Origin: Litorimonas sp964610115 | GTDB lineage: Bacteria; Pseudomonadota; Alphaproteobacteria; Caulobacterales; Maricaulaceae | Direction: 5' to 3' | NCBI GenBank assembly: GCA_964610115.1 | Contig: CAZSUW010000007.1 | Span: 1 to 48,990, forward strand | DNA length: 48,990 nucleotides | Part shown: one piece after another, positions 7,347 through 16,577 of the stretch | How the letters are laid out: each line of letters starts with the position of its first letter | Numbering within the stretch: position 1 is the first letter of the stretch | Notes under the pieces: model-generated | What the model was told of the DNA's origin: nothing | The model's input: the letters and a program-made list of their open reading frames with translations, nothing else | The model's database searches: none | Translations under genes and position numbers: made by a program

Positions 7347-9605
7347 ATGAATGTCCTCATAATTACCGCGACGCGTGAAGGCATAAGCCCGCGGAGCTTA
7401 CGCCTGCTTCGTGCGTTATCTATGACGGGTCACTACACTGTGACCGCGTATGATGCTTCATCGGGTCACTGGATTGATGCGGGTGGTCTGCCTGACGATG
7501 ACGGCGGCGATCGGCACGTCCCGACTTTGACAATGTCCAATACGCTCTGGCGCAAGGCCACGCTGGAAAAGGCTATACAAGACCTGTCAGAGACGAAGGC
7601 TGATGTGGTCTTGACTGTTGACGACGTCTCTCTGCAGATTGGGTCTAATCTACAGGCGGCTTACTGGCGCGATGCGCATCGGTGTCTCTGGTTTCACGAC
7701 TTGGAAAACCTGGAAACGGAAAAGCGCGAGGCCTTTGATAACTTTCATAGCCGCCGCACGGTCAAGCTTGGCGAGTGGTTGCGTCAGACCGACAGGGTTA
7801 TCACCCGTTCAGATGCCTATGCGGATCAAGCCCATGCAGATTATGTACTGGCTGTGCGGCCGCTCGTGATAAAAAACACGCCGTTTTCGGATGAAATTCC
7901 ACCCGCTTCACTCGTCACCGGACGTGGCGGTGTTGCGGAGAAACGTATCCGGTTGCTGGGCGGTATGCCGTCTGAACGAGACCTGCTTGCCTTGTCAAAA
8001 ACGGTCAGTGCCGGAATGCAGATCGTGATAGAGGCAGATTCGCAAGAAATCGGCGAAGCCATTGCCCGGCGTATATCTAATGCTCCCGGGCGCAAAGCAC
8101 GGGTTAGCCTCGATGTTCACGCTCCCTGTGCCGGCGCTATTCTTGCCCCGAATGCGGATTTAGCCGCGGTCCTACCCGAAGCCGCACACTGGCTATCCCA
8201 AAAAGGGGTCTTATTCATTCCGGCCTCCGTTGATGTCTCTGCGAGCGGAATCGCATCAGACGATCCGCGCGTCATCACCCTGTCGAACGAATTAAGTGCG
8301 ACGAAATCAAGGTCGTTCATTCGAGACTCTCTGCTGAAGACACGTAAACTGCGCAAACGCGCACCAAAATTAGCGTCTGCCGGTGATATCGGTGTGCGTT
8401 TACACGCAGCTATTTCGGAAATTTCTTGGCGATTAGAAGACCGCCCGCCCCTACCCCGCGATGCCGAATTGAGCGATGTCAGGGTGTTACATGGCTTAAC
8501 GGGTGCGGCTGGTTTGCCTTGGATGTTGTCACGGGCGCAGCGTGACAGTGGAATGAAGTCAGATACATTTTGTGCCGATGGAGCGAAATTTGCTTATCGA
8601 TCGGACAAGAGCGTTCTGGACATCGATTTCACAGCGATAAGCTCATTTATTAAAACGCATGCTTCGAAATATGATGTTTTTCAGTTCTACTTTCGATCCT
8701 ACTACTTTAATAAAATCACGCTGAGCTATCCCACAGCCATCGACTTATTAGCCTTGAAGGCCGCCGGGAAACGGATTGTCTTCTTCTTTATGGGCTCTGA
8801 AATTCGATTCCACTCGAAGTATAAAGAGTTCAGTCGGTTTAACTATGTGGACGAGCGACCCGGCAATGTTGCAAATTTCCCAGAAGAGACTCAACGGCGA
8901 CTCTTTTCTATTTTTACCTCTATCGCCGATGTTTGGGCCGTAAGCGACGCCGAAATGGAATCCTATGTCCCTGGCACGCCGATTGTAGAGAGGGCCATTG
9001 ATCTTGATAGCTGGCCTGTCGTCAAGCCCCCAAAAAACCCACGCCCACGAGTTGTACATGCGCCAAGCCGACAGGCCGTAAAAGGGTCGCAATATGTTTT
9101 CGAGGCTGTCGATAAATTACGAGAGGAAGGTTTGGATTTCGACTTTACTCTTGTTGAAAACCTCCCTCAAAGTGAGGCCCGCAAAGTCTATGCCGAAGCG
9201 GACATTGTCATCGATCAGCTTAGGATTGGATGGTATGGATTTCTGAGCGTTGAAGCCATGGCTATGGGTAAGCCCGTGATCTGCTATATCCGGGATGATC
9301 TCTTGGAAGATTTTGGTCGGGAGGGTCCGCCCGTTGCGGTTGCAGACCCAGAAACAATTACAGACGTTTTACGTAATCTTATCCAGGACCAAAACTTGCG
9401 CGAAGCCATGGGTCATCGCGGCCGCCAATTTGTAGAGCGCGTTCACGCCAAAGAGGTGGTGTCTAAAAAGTTTGATCAACTCTACCGTCAAGCGATTGCA
9501 AACCCGCGACCGGTTGACATCCCAAAAGTTGCTGAGTTCCTCATGCACCAAACCCAATATATGAATAAAGAACTCGCTCGCCTTCGTGCGAAAGCTGGAC
9601 GTTAA
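7347..9605 (+). CDS. Two-part glycosyltransferase (GT4-like), family with HGLTGAAG motif
   Basis: 752 residues. The C-terminal half (from about residue 382, VLHGLTGAAG) is a complete GT-B/GT4-like glycosyltransferase unit. It carries the block DQLRIGWYGFLSVEAMAMGK (from 623), where the glutamate and following GK(P) resemble the donor-binding region of GT4 enzymes. The N-terminal half (about 1-380) starts with a Rossmann-like strand MNVLIITATREG and has no clear donor site, so it may be a degenerate second GT domain. ATG 7347 is preferred over GTG 7338 because AGGTGAG precedes it at good spacing. The C-terminal unit is paralogous to those at 9619-12216 and 13225-14544. Donor and acceptor are unknown. 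Likely cytoplasmic. Confidence 0.8.
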   Translation: MNVLIITATREGISPRSLRLLRALSMTGHYTVTAYDASSGHWIDAGGLPDDDGGDRHVPTLTMSNTLWRKATLEKAIQDLSETKADVVLTVDDVSLQIGSNLQAAYWRDAHRCLWFHDLENLETEKREAFDNFHSRRTVKLGEWLRQTDRVITRSDAYADQAHADYVLAVRPLVIKNTPFSDEIPPASLVTGRGGVAEKRIRLLGGMPSERDLLALSKTVSAGMQIVIEADSQEIGEAIARRISNAPGRKARVSLDVHAPCAGAILAPNADLAAVLPEAAHWLSQKGVLFIPASVDVSASGIASDDPRVITLSNELSATKSRSFIRDSLLKTRKLRKRAPKLASAGDIGVRLHAAISEISWRLEDRPPLPRDAELSDVRVLHGLTGAAGLPWMLSRAQRDSGMKSDTFCADGAKFAYRSDKSVLDIDFTAISSFIKTHASKYDVFQFYFRSYYFNKITLSYPTAIDLLALKAAGKRIVFFFMGSEIRFHSKYKEFSRFNYVDERPGNVANFPEETQRRLFSIFTSIADVWAVSDAEMESYVPGTPIVERAIDLDSWPVVKPPKNPRPRVVHAPSRQAVKGSQYVFEAVDKLREEGLDFDFTLVENLPQSEARKVYAEADIVIDQLRIGWYGFLSVEAMAMGKPVICYIRDDLLEDFGREGPPVAVADPETITDVLRNLIQDQNLREAMGHRGRQFVERVHAKEVVSKKFDQLYRQAIANPRPVDIPKVAEFLMHQTQYMNKELARLRAKAGR

Positions 9606-9618
9606 AGGGCGGCTGAAT

Positions 9619-12216
9619 ATGACCCCCACTCCCTCTGATATGACGCAATCACCACTGCGGCGTATCCTGTTTCTCAGGTTTTCTCATCGCGATATAAATG
9701 ATGATTTTCACGCCCTAGCGCGTCTCTTTAATCAATACGGGCATGATGTACATTGGTGGTCGCTCTTTGACGACAGACGTGGCCTGCCGACTGAACCAGG
9801 TTTTACCTATTATACTCAGTCTAGCCCTTATGGAAATTCCTCAAAACAGCGCTTTTACGATCTAAAAACCGATCTCCATCCGAAGCTGTTCGACCCCGTT
9901 GCTTCAAAAGGGGGGTCGGTCCTGATGAAAAAACTGCGAGAGGAAGTCGAGACGATTAAGCCCGACCTGATTGTGACTTCGGGCGTGATCGCTCTGTCTG
10001 CCGTTGGTGCGCTAGACCTTAAGGGGCTTATGCCAGGTGTTTATAAACCTTGGCTGCACTATGTTGATGCAGACTACAAATACGGAACGAATGCAAACGC
10101 AGAAACTCGGAAGCTAGCGTTAGCATTATTAGAACGCCACATTCAGCAGCCGGATTGTTTATGGGCCGCATCCCCTGCTTTCGCGAAACGCGTGACCAAA
10201 GATTATAAGCTTGCGAACACCCCGGAAATCGTCCGGGCGACACCCCGCATGACCGGCGGCTTGCTGGCCTCTCAGGCCAAGCAATCAGACCGCCGCGTAA
10301 TCCTGTTCAACAGTCAAGACGACCATCAGGCTGAGACGATAAAGCGTTGGCTTAAGGGCTCCGGTCGGCGGGCATTATCGCGCTATCTTTGGGTGGATAT
10401 TGCTTTGCCTTGGATTGAAGAGGGTCCGGTGCCGGCTAAGACTTTGGCTCCTGAAATTTTTACGCAATCCCCCGCAATAGACGCCATGTCGACTGCCACG
10501 GATCCACTCACCGCTTTAGACGGAACAGATATTTCTGATCTCTCTTTTGCAGATCGCGTAGTGTCTCGTTTCTTCACGAAGAAAACCGCGTCCTATGACG
10601 AAAAATCCGCAGCGGGGACGCCACAGAGCTCGGCTCCGGATCCTGCAATGAACGCGCTGCGCGAACCACCGCCCTCTATTGACTTCTTTAACACTCGTGG
10701 CTGGCGTTTGCTCGATCTACCGCGTGTAAAGCGACAAGTTGTTTTGTCACTTCTCAAACATGGGGACGCTATAAATGCCGTCACGCGTTTAGCGGCTCGC
10801 GGGCATGCTAATCACATCCTATGCGGTGAACGTGCGGCAGAAACCGTGAAGCCGCATTTGACGGGTCAGCCAGATCTAGAGACGTTTGATTTCTTCGGCG
10901 ATGGGCCCTTCGAACATATTGATAGTTATGTCGCGCGTCTGCTTGAACAACTCGAAAAGAAGAGCGCGAAAATTGCGACCGTTCCCTCGCTTTCATTAGC
11001 TCCCCCTGATGATTGGGCTCAAGCGTTTGAACGGCTTGAGCATGAGGTTGCTCCTGCGGCTCCAGATGGGCCGTTACGGATTTGGCATGGTTTAACAGGC
11101 TGTGCTGGTCAGCCTTGGATACAGTCTTCAGCCCAAAATCGCGCCGGCGCGTTTGCACGAAGTATGGTCGTGGGACCCAACTATCTCGGCTATAATGTTC
11201 ACAAGCATTTACCCGACGCCACGGCGAATGCTTCCGCCAGAGCCATGACAGAGATTGCCCACCGCTTTAACGTCGCTCATTTCTACTTCCGGCCGCTTTT
11301 CTATTCGAGCAAAAATGTTGCTTTCCCAACCGCCATGGATTTGTTGTCTCTTCGGGCGGCCGGTAAGTCCGTCATCATGAACTTCCGTGGATCGGAAGTC
11401 CGGCTGCAGGAAGATTTTCGTCGTTTAAACCCCTACCACTATGTCGATGAAAACCCACCGGCCGTGGCGAAGTTTCCTGATGAGATTCAACGCCGCTACC
11501 TCAATTTTACACGCAGTATCTGTAGCGAACTGGTTGTGATTGATCCGGAATTGGGAAGCTTCGTTCCTGACGCAAAAGTCATCCCCCGCTCGCTGGACCT
11601 ATCCCATTGGCAAGAGGTCGGATTGAAGAATGGTCCTGTCCCTGTGGTGGTTCATGCCCCAACAAAAGCCGACATTAAAGGTACAAGTCACGTCTTGGAA
11701 GCTGTTGACGCCCTCAAAGCAGAAGGTCTTGAATTTGAATTCAAGCTTGTGAAAGGGATGAGCCATAGTGAAGCTCAACAAGTCTATCATGACGCCGATA
11801 TTGTTATCGATCAGCTCCGTATTGGTTGGTACGGCGTGCTTTCTGTCGAGGCTATGGCGCTTGGCAAAGCGTTGATGTGCTACATTCGCGAAGATATTCA
11901 GCATACATTGCCATCAGGCGAAGCGGCCCCATTCATGGTGACAAATCCGGACACGGTTAAGGCTGATCTTAGACAGCTTTTGACGGATGCAAATCTTCGG
12001 CAGCAATATGCTGCGGCAGGGCGACGTTATTGCGAGCAAACGCATGATTCAGACAAAGTCGCGCAATCCTACTTGGATCTCTATGAAGAGGTTCGCCGCA
12101 ATCCACGGCCCGTGGATATTCGCGCAGTGTTTGAGTTTATCGAATGGCAAGAGAGCCTGATTTCGGGTGAAACCCAGGAATTAGTGGATAGGATACGGGC
12201 GCGCGTTGGGGCTTAA
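9619..12216 (+). CDS. Two-part glycosyltransferase (GT4-like), paralogue of the preceding gene
   Basis: 865 residues. The C-terminal unit begins at about residue 490 (WHGLTGCAGQPW) and contains DQLRIGWYGVLSVEAMALGK (from 731), almost identical to the block in the neighbouring paralogues. The N-terminal half (RRILFLRFSHRDINDDFHAL, then TSGVIALSA) looks like another GT-B Rossmann domain. It is interrupted by a low-conservation Ser/Ala/Pro-rich linker around 300-350. ATG 9619 lies 13 bases past the upstream stop, behind AAAGGGCGG; a GTG at 9586 would overlap the upstream gene. Probably co-transcribed with the previous gene. It ends 17 bases before the convergent membrane-protein gene. Confidence 0.8.
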   Translation: MTPTPSDMTQSPLRRILFLRFSHRDINDDFHALARLFNQYGHDVHWWSLFDDRRGLPTEPGFTYYTQSSPYGNSSKQRFYDLKTDLHPKLFDPVASKGGSVLMKKLREEVETIKPDLIVTSGVIALSAVGALDLKGLMPGVYKPWLHYVDADYKYGTNANAETRKLALALLERHIQQPDCLWAASPAFAKRVTKDYKLANTPEIVRATPRMTGGLLASQAKQSDRRVILFNSQDDHQAETIKRWLKGSGRRALSRYLWVDIALPWIEEGPVPAKTLAPEIFTQSPAIDAMSTATDPLTALDGTDISDLSFADRVVSRFFTKKTASYDEKSAAGTPQSSAPDPAMNALREPPPSIDFFNTRGWRLLDLPRVKRQVVLSLLKHGDAINAVTRLAARGHANHILCGERAAETVKPHLTGQPDLETFDFFGDGPFEHIDSYVARLLEQLEKKSAKIATVPSLSLAPPDDWAQAFERLEHEVAPAAPDGPLRIWHGLTGCAGQPWIQSSAQNRAGAFARSMVVGPNYLGYNVHKHLPDATANASARAMTEIAHRFNVAHFYFRPLFYSSKNVAFPTAMDLLSLRAAGKSVIMNFRGSEVRLQEDFRRLNPYHYVDENPPAVAKFPDEIQRRYLNFTRSICSELVVIDPELGSFVPDAKVIPRSLDLSHWQEVGLKNGPVPVVVHAPTKADIKGTSHVLEAVDALKAEGLEFEFKLVKGMSHSEAQQVYHDADIVIDQLRIGWYGVLSVEAMALGKALMCYIREDIQHTLPSGEAAPFMVTNPDTVKADLRQLLTDANLRQQYAAAGRRYCEQTHDSDKVAQSYLDLYEEVRRNPRPVDIRAVFEFIEWQESLISGETQELVDRIRARVGA

Positions 12217-12233
12217 TCAGCACGCGCCCCGTC

Positions 12234-13175
12234 TTAGATATTGGGATCAAAAACCGGCTCAACGAAGGGCAGAAAAGCCGCCGTCTTGACGCAATTTGTG
12301 ACCAGTTGCGACAAGGCTCCCAGGTAGTATTGCGCGGCTAAGAACGCGAAGAAAAGTCCCCCGAACGTCAATTCAACGATGGAAAATGCTTCATTTATCA
12401 AGACGACTATAAGCAGGAGCGCCATAAACGCCGCGCTTAAGTGCCCAAATATACCAACCAGGAAAATACGGTAAAAATACATCCGATAGTATTCAGCGAC
12501 CTCTGGAGTCGTCGGCAGGTTTCTATTGCCCTTCCAAAGGGCTGTATCCCGCGCACGATCAACCAATCCAACAGACGATTCCTTCAACATGCGGGCGACA
12601 CGCATTGCAACAAGCAGAATAGCCGGGATACCCATCACCACAACGCCAAGAAGAGTAAGTCGTCCCATATTTGGTAAAAGTATGAGGAGGCCCAACAGGG
12701 TTAATCCGAAGGCGGCCGCTGATGCCACGATATGGAGGCTCGCCCCTGCGAGACGGCCATAATAGTGAGATCCCCGCGCGAGTTCTCGCAGAGGAATTTG
12801 CGCCACGCGGTGCCCTTCAGGAAGTTGACGAATGCGTTCAGAGTACCAAGCCTCACGATTGGAAGTAACGCGCGCGTCAATCATTCCCTGCAACAATTTT
12901 GCGACAAACCGTGCCAACCCCATTCCGACACCAATGGCTAAAGTAAAAAGGCTACCAGCCTGCAGAAGACCAATAAGCGGAATGTCTTTTACAAATAATG
13001 GTGCCGCATCGAAGTAAATGAGTAATAGAGCTGTCATTCCCAGAACAGAGATGAGAGCTGCAATTTCTAGAAAAGCAAAAATGCTCATCATTTTCACTTC
13101 TCGCCGGACAATGAACAAGAAAATGCGCGCGCGCAAACGCATGAGAGGTGATTTGAATTGATCGATGAAATGCAT
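12234..13175 (-). CDS. Six-helix integral membrane protein of unknown function
   Basis: 313 residues with six hydrophobic segments of 20-28 residues (for example FLEIAALISVLGMTALLLIY, LLQAGSLFTLAIGVGMGLA, TLLGVVVMGIPAILLVAM). A polar stretch after the fourth helix (RMLKESSVGLVDRARDTALW) sits where type-1 ABC exporters have a cytoplasmic loop, but no ATP-binding domain is present here. The resemblance to an ABC exporter membrane domain is suggestive only. It is the last gene of the minus-strand wbp operon, about 50 bases after a glycosyltransferase. A role in polysaccharide assembly or export is possible. ATG 13175 is used; a GTG lies 6 bases upstream. I do not recognise the family. Confidence 0.65.
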   Translation of the reverse strand: MHFIDQFKSPLMRLRARIFLFIVRREVKMMSIFAFLEIAALISVLGMTALLLIYFDAAPLFVKDIPLIGLLQAGSLFTLAIGVGMGLARFVAKLLQGMIDARVTSNREAWYSERIRQLPEGHRVAQIPLRELARGSHYYGRLAGASLHIVASAAAFGLTLLGLLILLPNMGRLTLLGVVVMGIPAILLVAMRVARMLKESSVGLVDRARDTALWKGNRNLPTTPEVAEYYRMYFYRIFLVGIFGHLSAAFMALLLIVVLINEAFSIVELTFGGLFFAFLAAQYYLGALSQLVTNCVKTAAFLPFVEPVFDPNI

Positions 13176-13224
13176 ATTCACGCTGGCGGGACCTTAAATC
13201 TTATATCTTAAAAAGAGCGCCACC

Positions 13225-14544
13225 TTAACGCTTCACTCGCCCTGCTGCATTATCACGAATACGGCGCATGAGGCCGCTCATGCCCTCACTCTCTAAAAGG
13301 TAGGCGGCTTTTCCCAACAGCGTTTCGGGAAAATAGCCTTGTGCCGTGACGTCCATTGGCGGTGGCGGCACCACAACGCCCAGATCAAATTGATCAGCAA
13401 GAAGCTTTAAAAAGGGTCGCGGATCGACTGGGTCTGACGCCGCCCACACCTCATCATAAATTGAAATTAGACCTGGAATGACAGAATCATGGCGGTGTGT
13501 CGCTTCATAGTACCGGCGTGCGGTTTCCCCGATAGATTTACGTTTGTCTGGTGAGTGAAGAACGTCACGAAGGTCATGCTCTAACGTCTCGCGCGTTGTC
13601 ATCACAAGCGGCGGGTTAGGGTTTAATCGATCCCGTAAATCATCACGAATATAGCACAAGACTGTCTTCCCCAAGGCCATCGCCTCGACGGACAAAACAC
13701 CATACCAACCAATGCGTAACTGATCGATAATGATATCAGCCTCGGCGTAGCGCTTCATGGCTTCCTCGTGGCTGAGACCTTCAACGACTTCAAACTCAAA
13801 GTCGACACCATCATTTCGTAGACTTTCAATGGCATCGAAGACCCATTCTGTTCCCTTAATTCCACGACGACTTGGAGCATGAAGGATGAGAGGGGGACGG
13901 CCCTCAGATTTGAGCGGTTTTTCTAAGCCCCTCATTGTATCCTGATCTTTTGGATCAGCAACAAGGCGATTGACCACATGACAAGGCCGACCAATGTAAG
14001 AGGCGATTTCAGGATCGTTTGCCAATACCGCGTCCGCGCCCGCACGGACTAACTCAAGTACACGTGTTTTCGTTTCGTCGGGAAACTTTCGGCTGAGGCG
14101 CGCTCCCTCGCCGTCATCCACGTAATTATAGGGCGATTTTTTCGCGAACTCGGCATTAGACCGAATTTCGCTGCCGCGGAAATGGAATATAATTCGTTTC
14201 CCGGCGGCTTTTAGAATAGGCAAATCAGCGAAGGACGGAAACCGCAGGCGCTTTGAGTCCTCATAGAAGGCCGGACGAAAGTGAAAATGGAAAATGTCAA
14301 ACCGATCGATATTGTCGACCAAGAAGTTTGACATATCGCGATGAGTTGCGGGGACCTGATGATCTGCTTTGAAGCCATAGCGGGATTCGCCAATCAGCAG
14401 GTTCTCTGCATAAACTCCGTATTGTCGTAGCCCCCCCGCGAGCGCATTGGCCTGTCCTGCGGCACCCGTTACGCCATGTAAAACGCGATAAGGCTTGGCC
14501 GACCGAAACGCGCCCGTCTCTATTCGTGAGGTTATGTCAGCCAC
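13225..14544 (-). CDS. Glycosyltransferase (GT4-like), single-unit member of the HGxTGxAG family
   Basis: 439 residues. It corresponds to just the C-terminal unit of the two long paralogues: VLHGVTGAAGQ near the N terminus, FHFRPAFYE, FHFRGSEIR, HAPSRRGIKGTEWVFDAI, and the donor-site-like block DQLRIGWYGVLSVEAMALGK (from 274). It starts at GTG 14544 with GGAG upstream. It lies 18 bases after wbpD in the minus-strand operon, so it probably transfers the diacetamido uronic acid or a neighbouring sugar during polysaccharide assembly. That assignment is from context. The acceptor cannot be predicted. Confidence 0.82.
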   Translation of the reverse strand: MADITSRIETGAFRSAKPYRVLHGVTGAAGQANALAGGLRQYGVYAENLLIGESRYGFKADHQVPATHRDMSNFLVDNIDRFDIFHFHFRPAFYEDSKRLRFPSFADLPILKAAGKRIIFHFRGSEIRSNAEFAKKSPYNYVDDGEGARLSRKFPDETKTRVLELVRAGADAVLANDPEIASYIGRPCHVVNRLVADPKDQDTMRGLEKPLKSEGRPPLILHAPSRRGIKGTEWVFDAIESLRNDGVDFEFEVVEGLSHEEAMKRYAEADIIIDQLRIGWYGVLSVEAMALGKTVLCYIRDDLRDRLNPNPPLVMTTRETLEHDLRDVLHSPDKRKSIGETARRYYEATHRHDSVIPGLISIYDEVWAASDPVDPRPFLKLLADQFDLGVVVPPPPMDVTAQGYFPETLLGKAAYLLESEGMSGLMRRIRDNAAGRVKR

Positions 14545-14562
14545 GGGCGCTAAGGCTCCACC

Positions 14563-15168
14563 TTATTTTGATGACGTAACGCGCTTGAGAGATCCTTGCT
14601 CTTCACGATATTCGTCCCCTGTGCGCGGACATACCAGCCGCCCATTCGCATCTGGCTTGAGCATTTCTCCGGCGTGTGACGCCCAACCAATTCGCTTGGC
14701 CGGCACGCCTGCCATTACGGCATGGGGTTCTACATTTTTGGTCACCACAGCACCGGCGGCAATAAAGCAATACGCCCCTAATTCATGGCCGCAGACGATC
14801 GTTGCATTGGCCCCGATCGTTGCACCTGTGCGAACGAGAGTTTCAGCATATTCGTTCCGACGGTTTACTTCCGACCGAGGCGTTGTGACATTGGTAAAGA
14901 CCATTGACGGGCCACAAAAAACACCGTCCTCAAGGACGACGCCTTTATAGAGCGCGACATTGTTCTGAATTTTACACCCGTTTCCAATCGTCACGTCTGG
15001 CCCAGCCATTACATTTTGCCCAAGAGAGCAGTTTTGACCAATTTTTGTTCCCGGCAGGACATGGACGAAATGCCAAAGTGTCGTGCCTTCGCCGATTTCA
15101 ACGCCATCATCGACATAGGCGGATTCGTGGACTCTCCAGCCGCCTTCCATTGTTTTGATTTGCGACAT
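14563..15168 (-). CDS. wbpD: UDP-2-acetamido-3-amino-2,3-dideoxy-glucuronate N-acetyltransferase
   Basis: 201-residue left-handed beta-helix (hexapeptide repeat) acetyltransferase. Characteristic stretches are TLWHFVHVLPGTKIGQNCSL, GPDVTIGNGCKIQNNVALYK, VFCGPSMVFTNV and GATIGANATIVCGHELGAY, which match WbpD/WlbB closely. It transfers acetyl from acetyl-CoA to the 3-amino group of UDP-GlcNAc3NA, giving UDP-GlcNAc3NAcA. It lies 20 bases after wbpA in the same operon. The C-terminal tail (about 160-201) is slightly longer than the core family fold. Together with wbpA, wbpB and wbpE it completes the four-step pathway from UDP-GlcNAc. Confidence 0.92.
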   Translation of the reverse strand: MSQIKTMEGGWRVHESAYVDDGVEIGEGTTLWHFVHVLPGTKIGQNCSLGQNVMAGPDVTIGNGCKIQNNVALYKGVVLEDGVFCGPSMVFTNVTTPRSEVNRRNEYAETLVRTGATIGANATIVCGHELGAYCFIAAGAVVTKNVEPHAVMAGVPAKRIGWASHAGEMLKPDANGRLVCPRTGDEYREEQGSLKRVTSSK

Positions 15169-15188
15169 GTTGGCCTCCTTATGCTGGG

Positions 15189-16502
15189 TTAAGCTTTAAC
15201 CACAGTTTCGGGGAAATCATTCGCAAGTGACGCGGTCGCATTTCGCGTATCAATCACCAGAGGCACATTTTCGCAAAGCGCCTGATAGTCGACGCCAGTA
15301 TGAGCCGTCGCGATAATTGCAGCATCAAAGCCGTCAAAACCGGTCACAGATTTCATCCCTGCAAACTCTGGGTGCTCCCGCGTGACCGGGATCTCCGGTA
15401 TCATGGGATCAAAGTAACTTACCTCTGCGCCATGTTCCTTCAAAATGTCGATTAACTCCAAAGAGGGACTCTCGCGCATATCGTCAATGTCCGCTTTATA
15501 GGCCAATCCGACCAGCAAAACATGAGACCCGGCCAGGGCTTTTCGTTGTTTCAGGCTCAGCTCTTCCAGCAAGCGTTGCACAACGCGGCGGGGCATATTC
15601 GTGTTAATATCTCCCGCAAGCTCGATGAAATGTGTCGACAGGCCGTGTTCACGCGCTTTGTACGACAGATAATAGGGGTCGATACGGATACAGTGTCCGC
15701 CAACACCAGGCCCAGGATAAAAAGCTTGATAGCCAAAAGGTTTGGTTTTGGCGGCATCGACAACTTCCCAAATGTCGATATCCATGGCCTCAAAAATGAC
15801 CTTCATCTCATTCACGGCGGCAATGTTGATCCAACGATAGATATTTTCAACCAGCTTGGTGGCCTCGGCGGTCCGAGAATTGCTGACCATCACCGTATCG
15901 ACGATAATGTCATACGTTGCTTTGGCCATGGCCCGGCCCTGCGCCCCGTCAGCCCCGACAACTTTCGGGATGGTCGCTGTGTCAAACTTTTTATTCCCCG
16001 GGTCCTCACGCTCTGGAGAATAGGCCAACGCAAAGTCCTGTCCCGCTTTCAGACCTGACGTCTCTAAAATCGGTTTCATCACTTCCTCAGTGGTGCCTGG
16101 ATAGGTCGTGGATTCGAGAACAACCAGTTGCCCTGACCGTAAAATCGTTGCCAATGTTTCGCAGGTCGAGCGCACATAGGAGAGGTCAGGCTGATGGTGG
16201 ACATCCAAAGGTGTGGGGACAGCGATCAGAATGGCATCGGCTTCTGATAAATCCGCTGGATTTGCGGTGGCCTGAAAGAGCTTCTTATCCAACATCCCCT
16301 GCACACGCTCATCCGCAATATGCTTCATGCCAGATTGTCCTGCATTAAGCTGCGCGGCACGCTCTTCGCTAATATCATAGCCAACGACGCGGGTGTTTTG
16401 CGCGACATAAGCCTCAGCAAGAGGCAGGCCAACATAGCCTAAACCGACAATACCGATCACCAGATCGCCGGCAGCGGCTTTACGTAAAAATTCGTCTTTC
16501 AT
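15189..16502 (-). CDS. wbpA: UDP-N-acetylglucosamine 6-dehydrogenase
   Basis: 437-residue nucleotide-sugar dehydrogenase. The N-terminal NAD motif is GIVGLGYVGLPLAEAY. The catalytic cysteine is C271 in GVGGHCIRIDPYY, followed by the C-terminal UDP-binding domain (LLVGLAYKADIDDMRESPS). The size and the STTYPGTTEE signature fit the WbpA/WbpO group that oxidises UDP-GlcNAc to UDP-GlcNAcA. It is flanked by wbpE and wbpD, which supports the assignment. A UDP-ManNAc dehydrogenase (WecC-like) is the main alternative. It is different from the Ugd gene at the left edge. Confidence 0.9.
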   Translation of the reverse strand: MKDEFLRKAAAGDLVIGIVGLGYVGLPLAEAYVAQNTRVVGYDISEERAAQLNAGQSGMKHIADERVQGMLDKKLFQATANPADLSEADAILIAVPTPLDVHHQPDLSYVRSTCETLATILRSGQLVVLESTTYPGTTEEVMKPILETSGLKAGQDFALAYSPEREDPGNKKFDTATIPKVVGADGAQGRAMAKATYDIIVDTVMVSNSRTAEATKLVENIYRWINIAAVNEMKVIFEAMDIDIWEVVDAAKTKPFGYQAFYPGPGVGGHCIRIDPYYLSYKAREHGLSTHFIELAGDINTNMPRRVVQRLLEELSLKQRKALAGSHVLLVGLAYKADIDDMRESPSLELIDILKEHGAEVSYFDPMIPEIPVTREHPEFAGMKSVTGFDGFDAAIIATAHTGVDYQALCENVPLVIDTRNATASLANDFPETVVKA

Positions 16503-16577
16503 TTCAGTCGTCTCTGTTCAGGAGTTCGTATAGCCTCATTGCGGCAAGCGCGACGCATTAGGTCAATTCAAAAGAGG

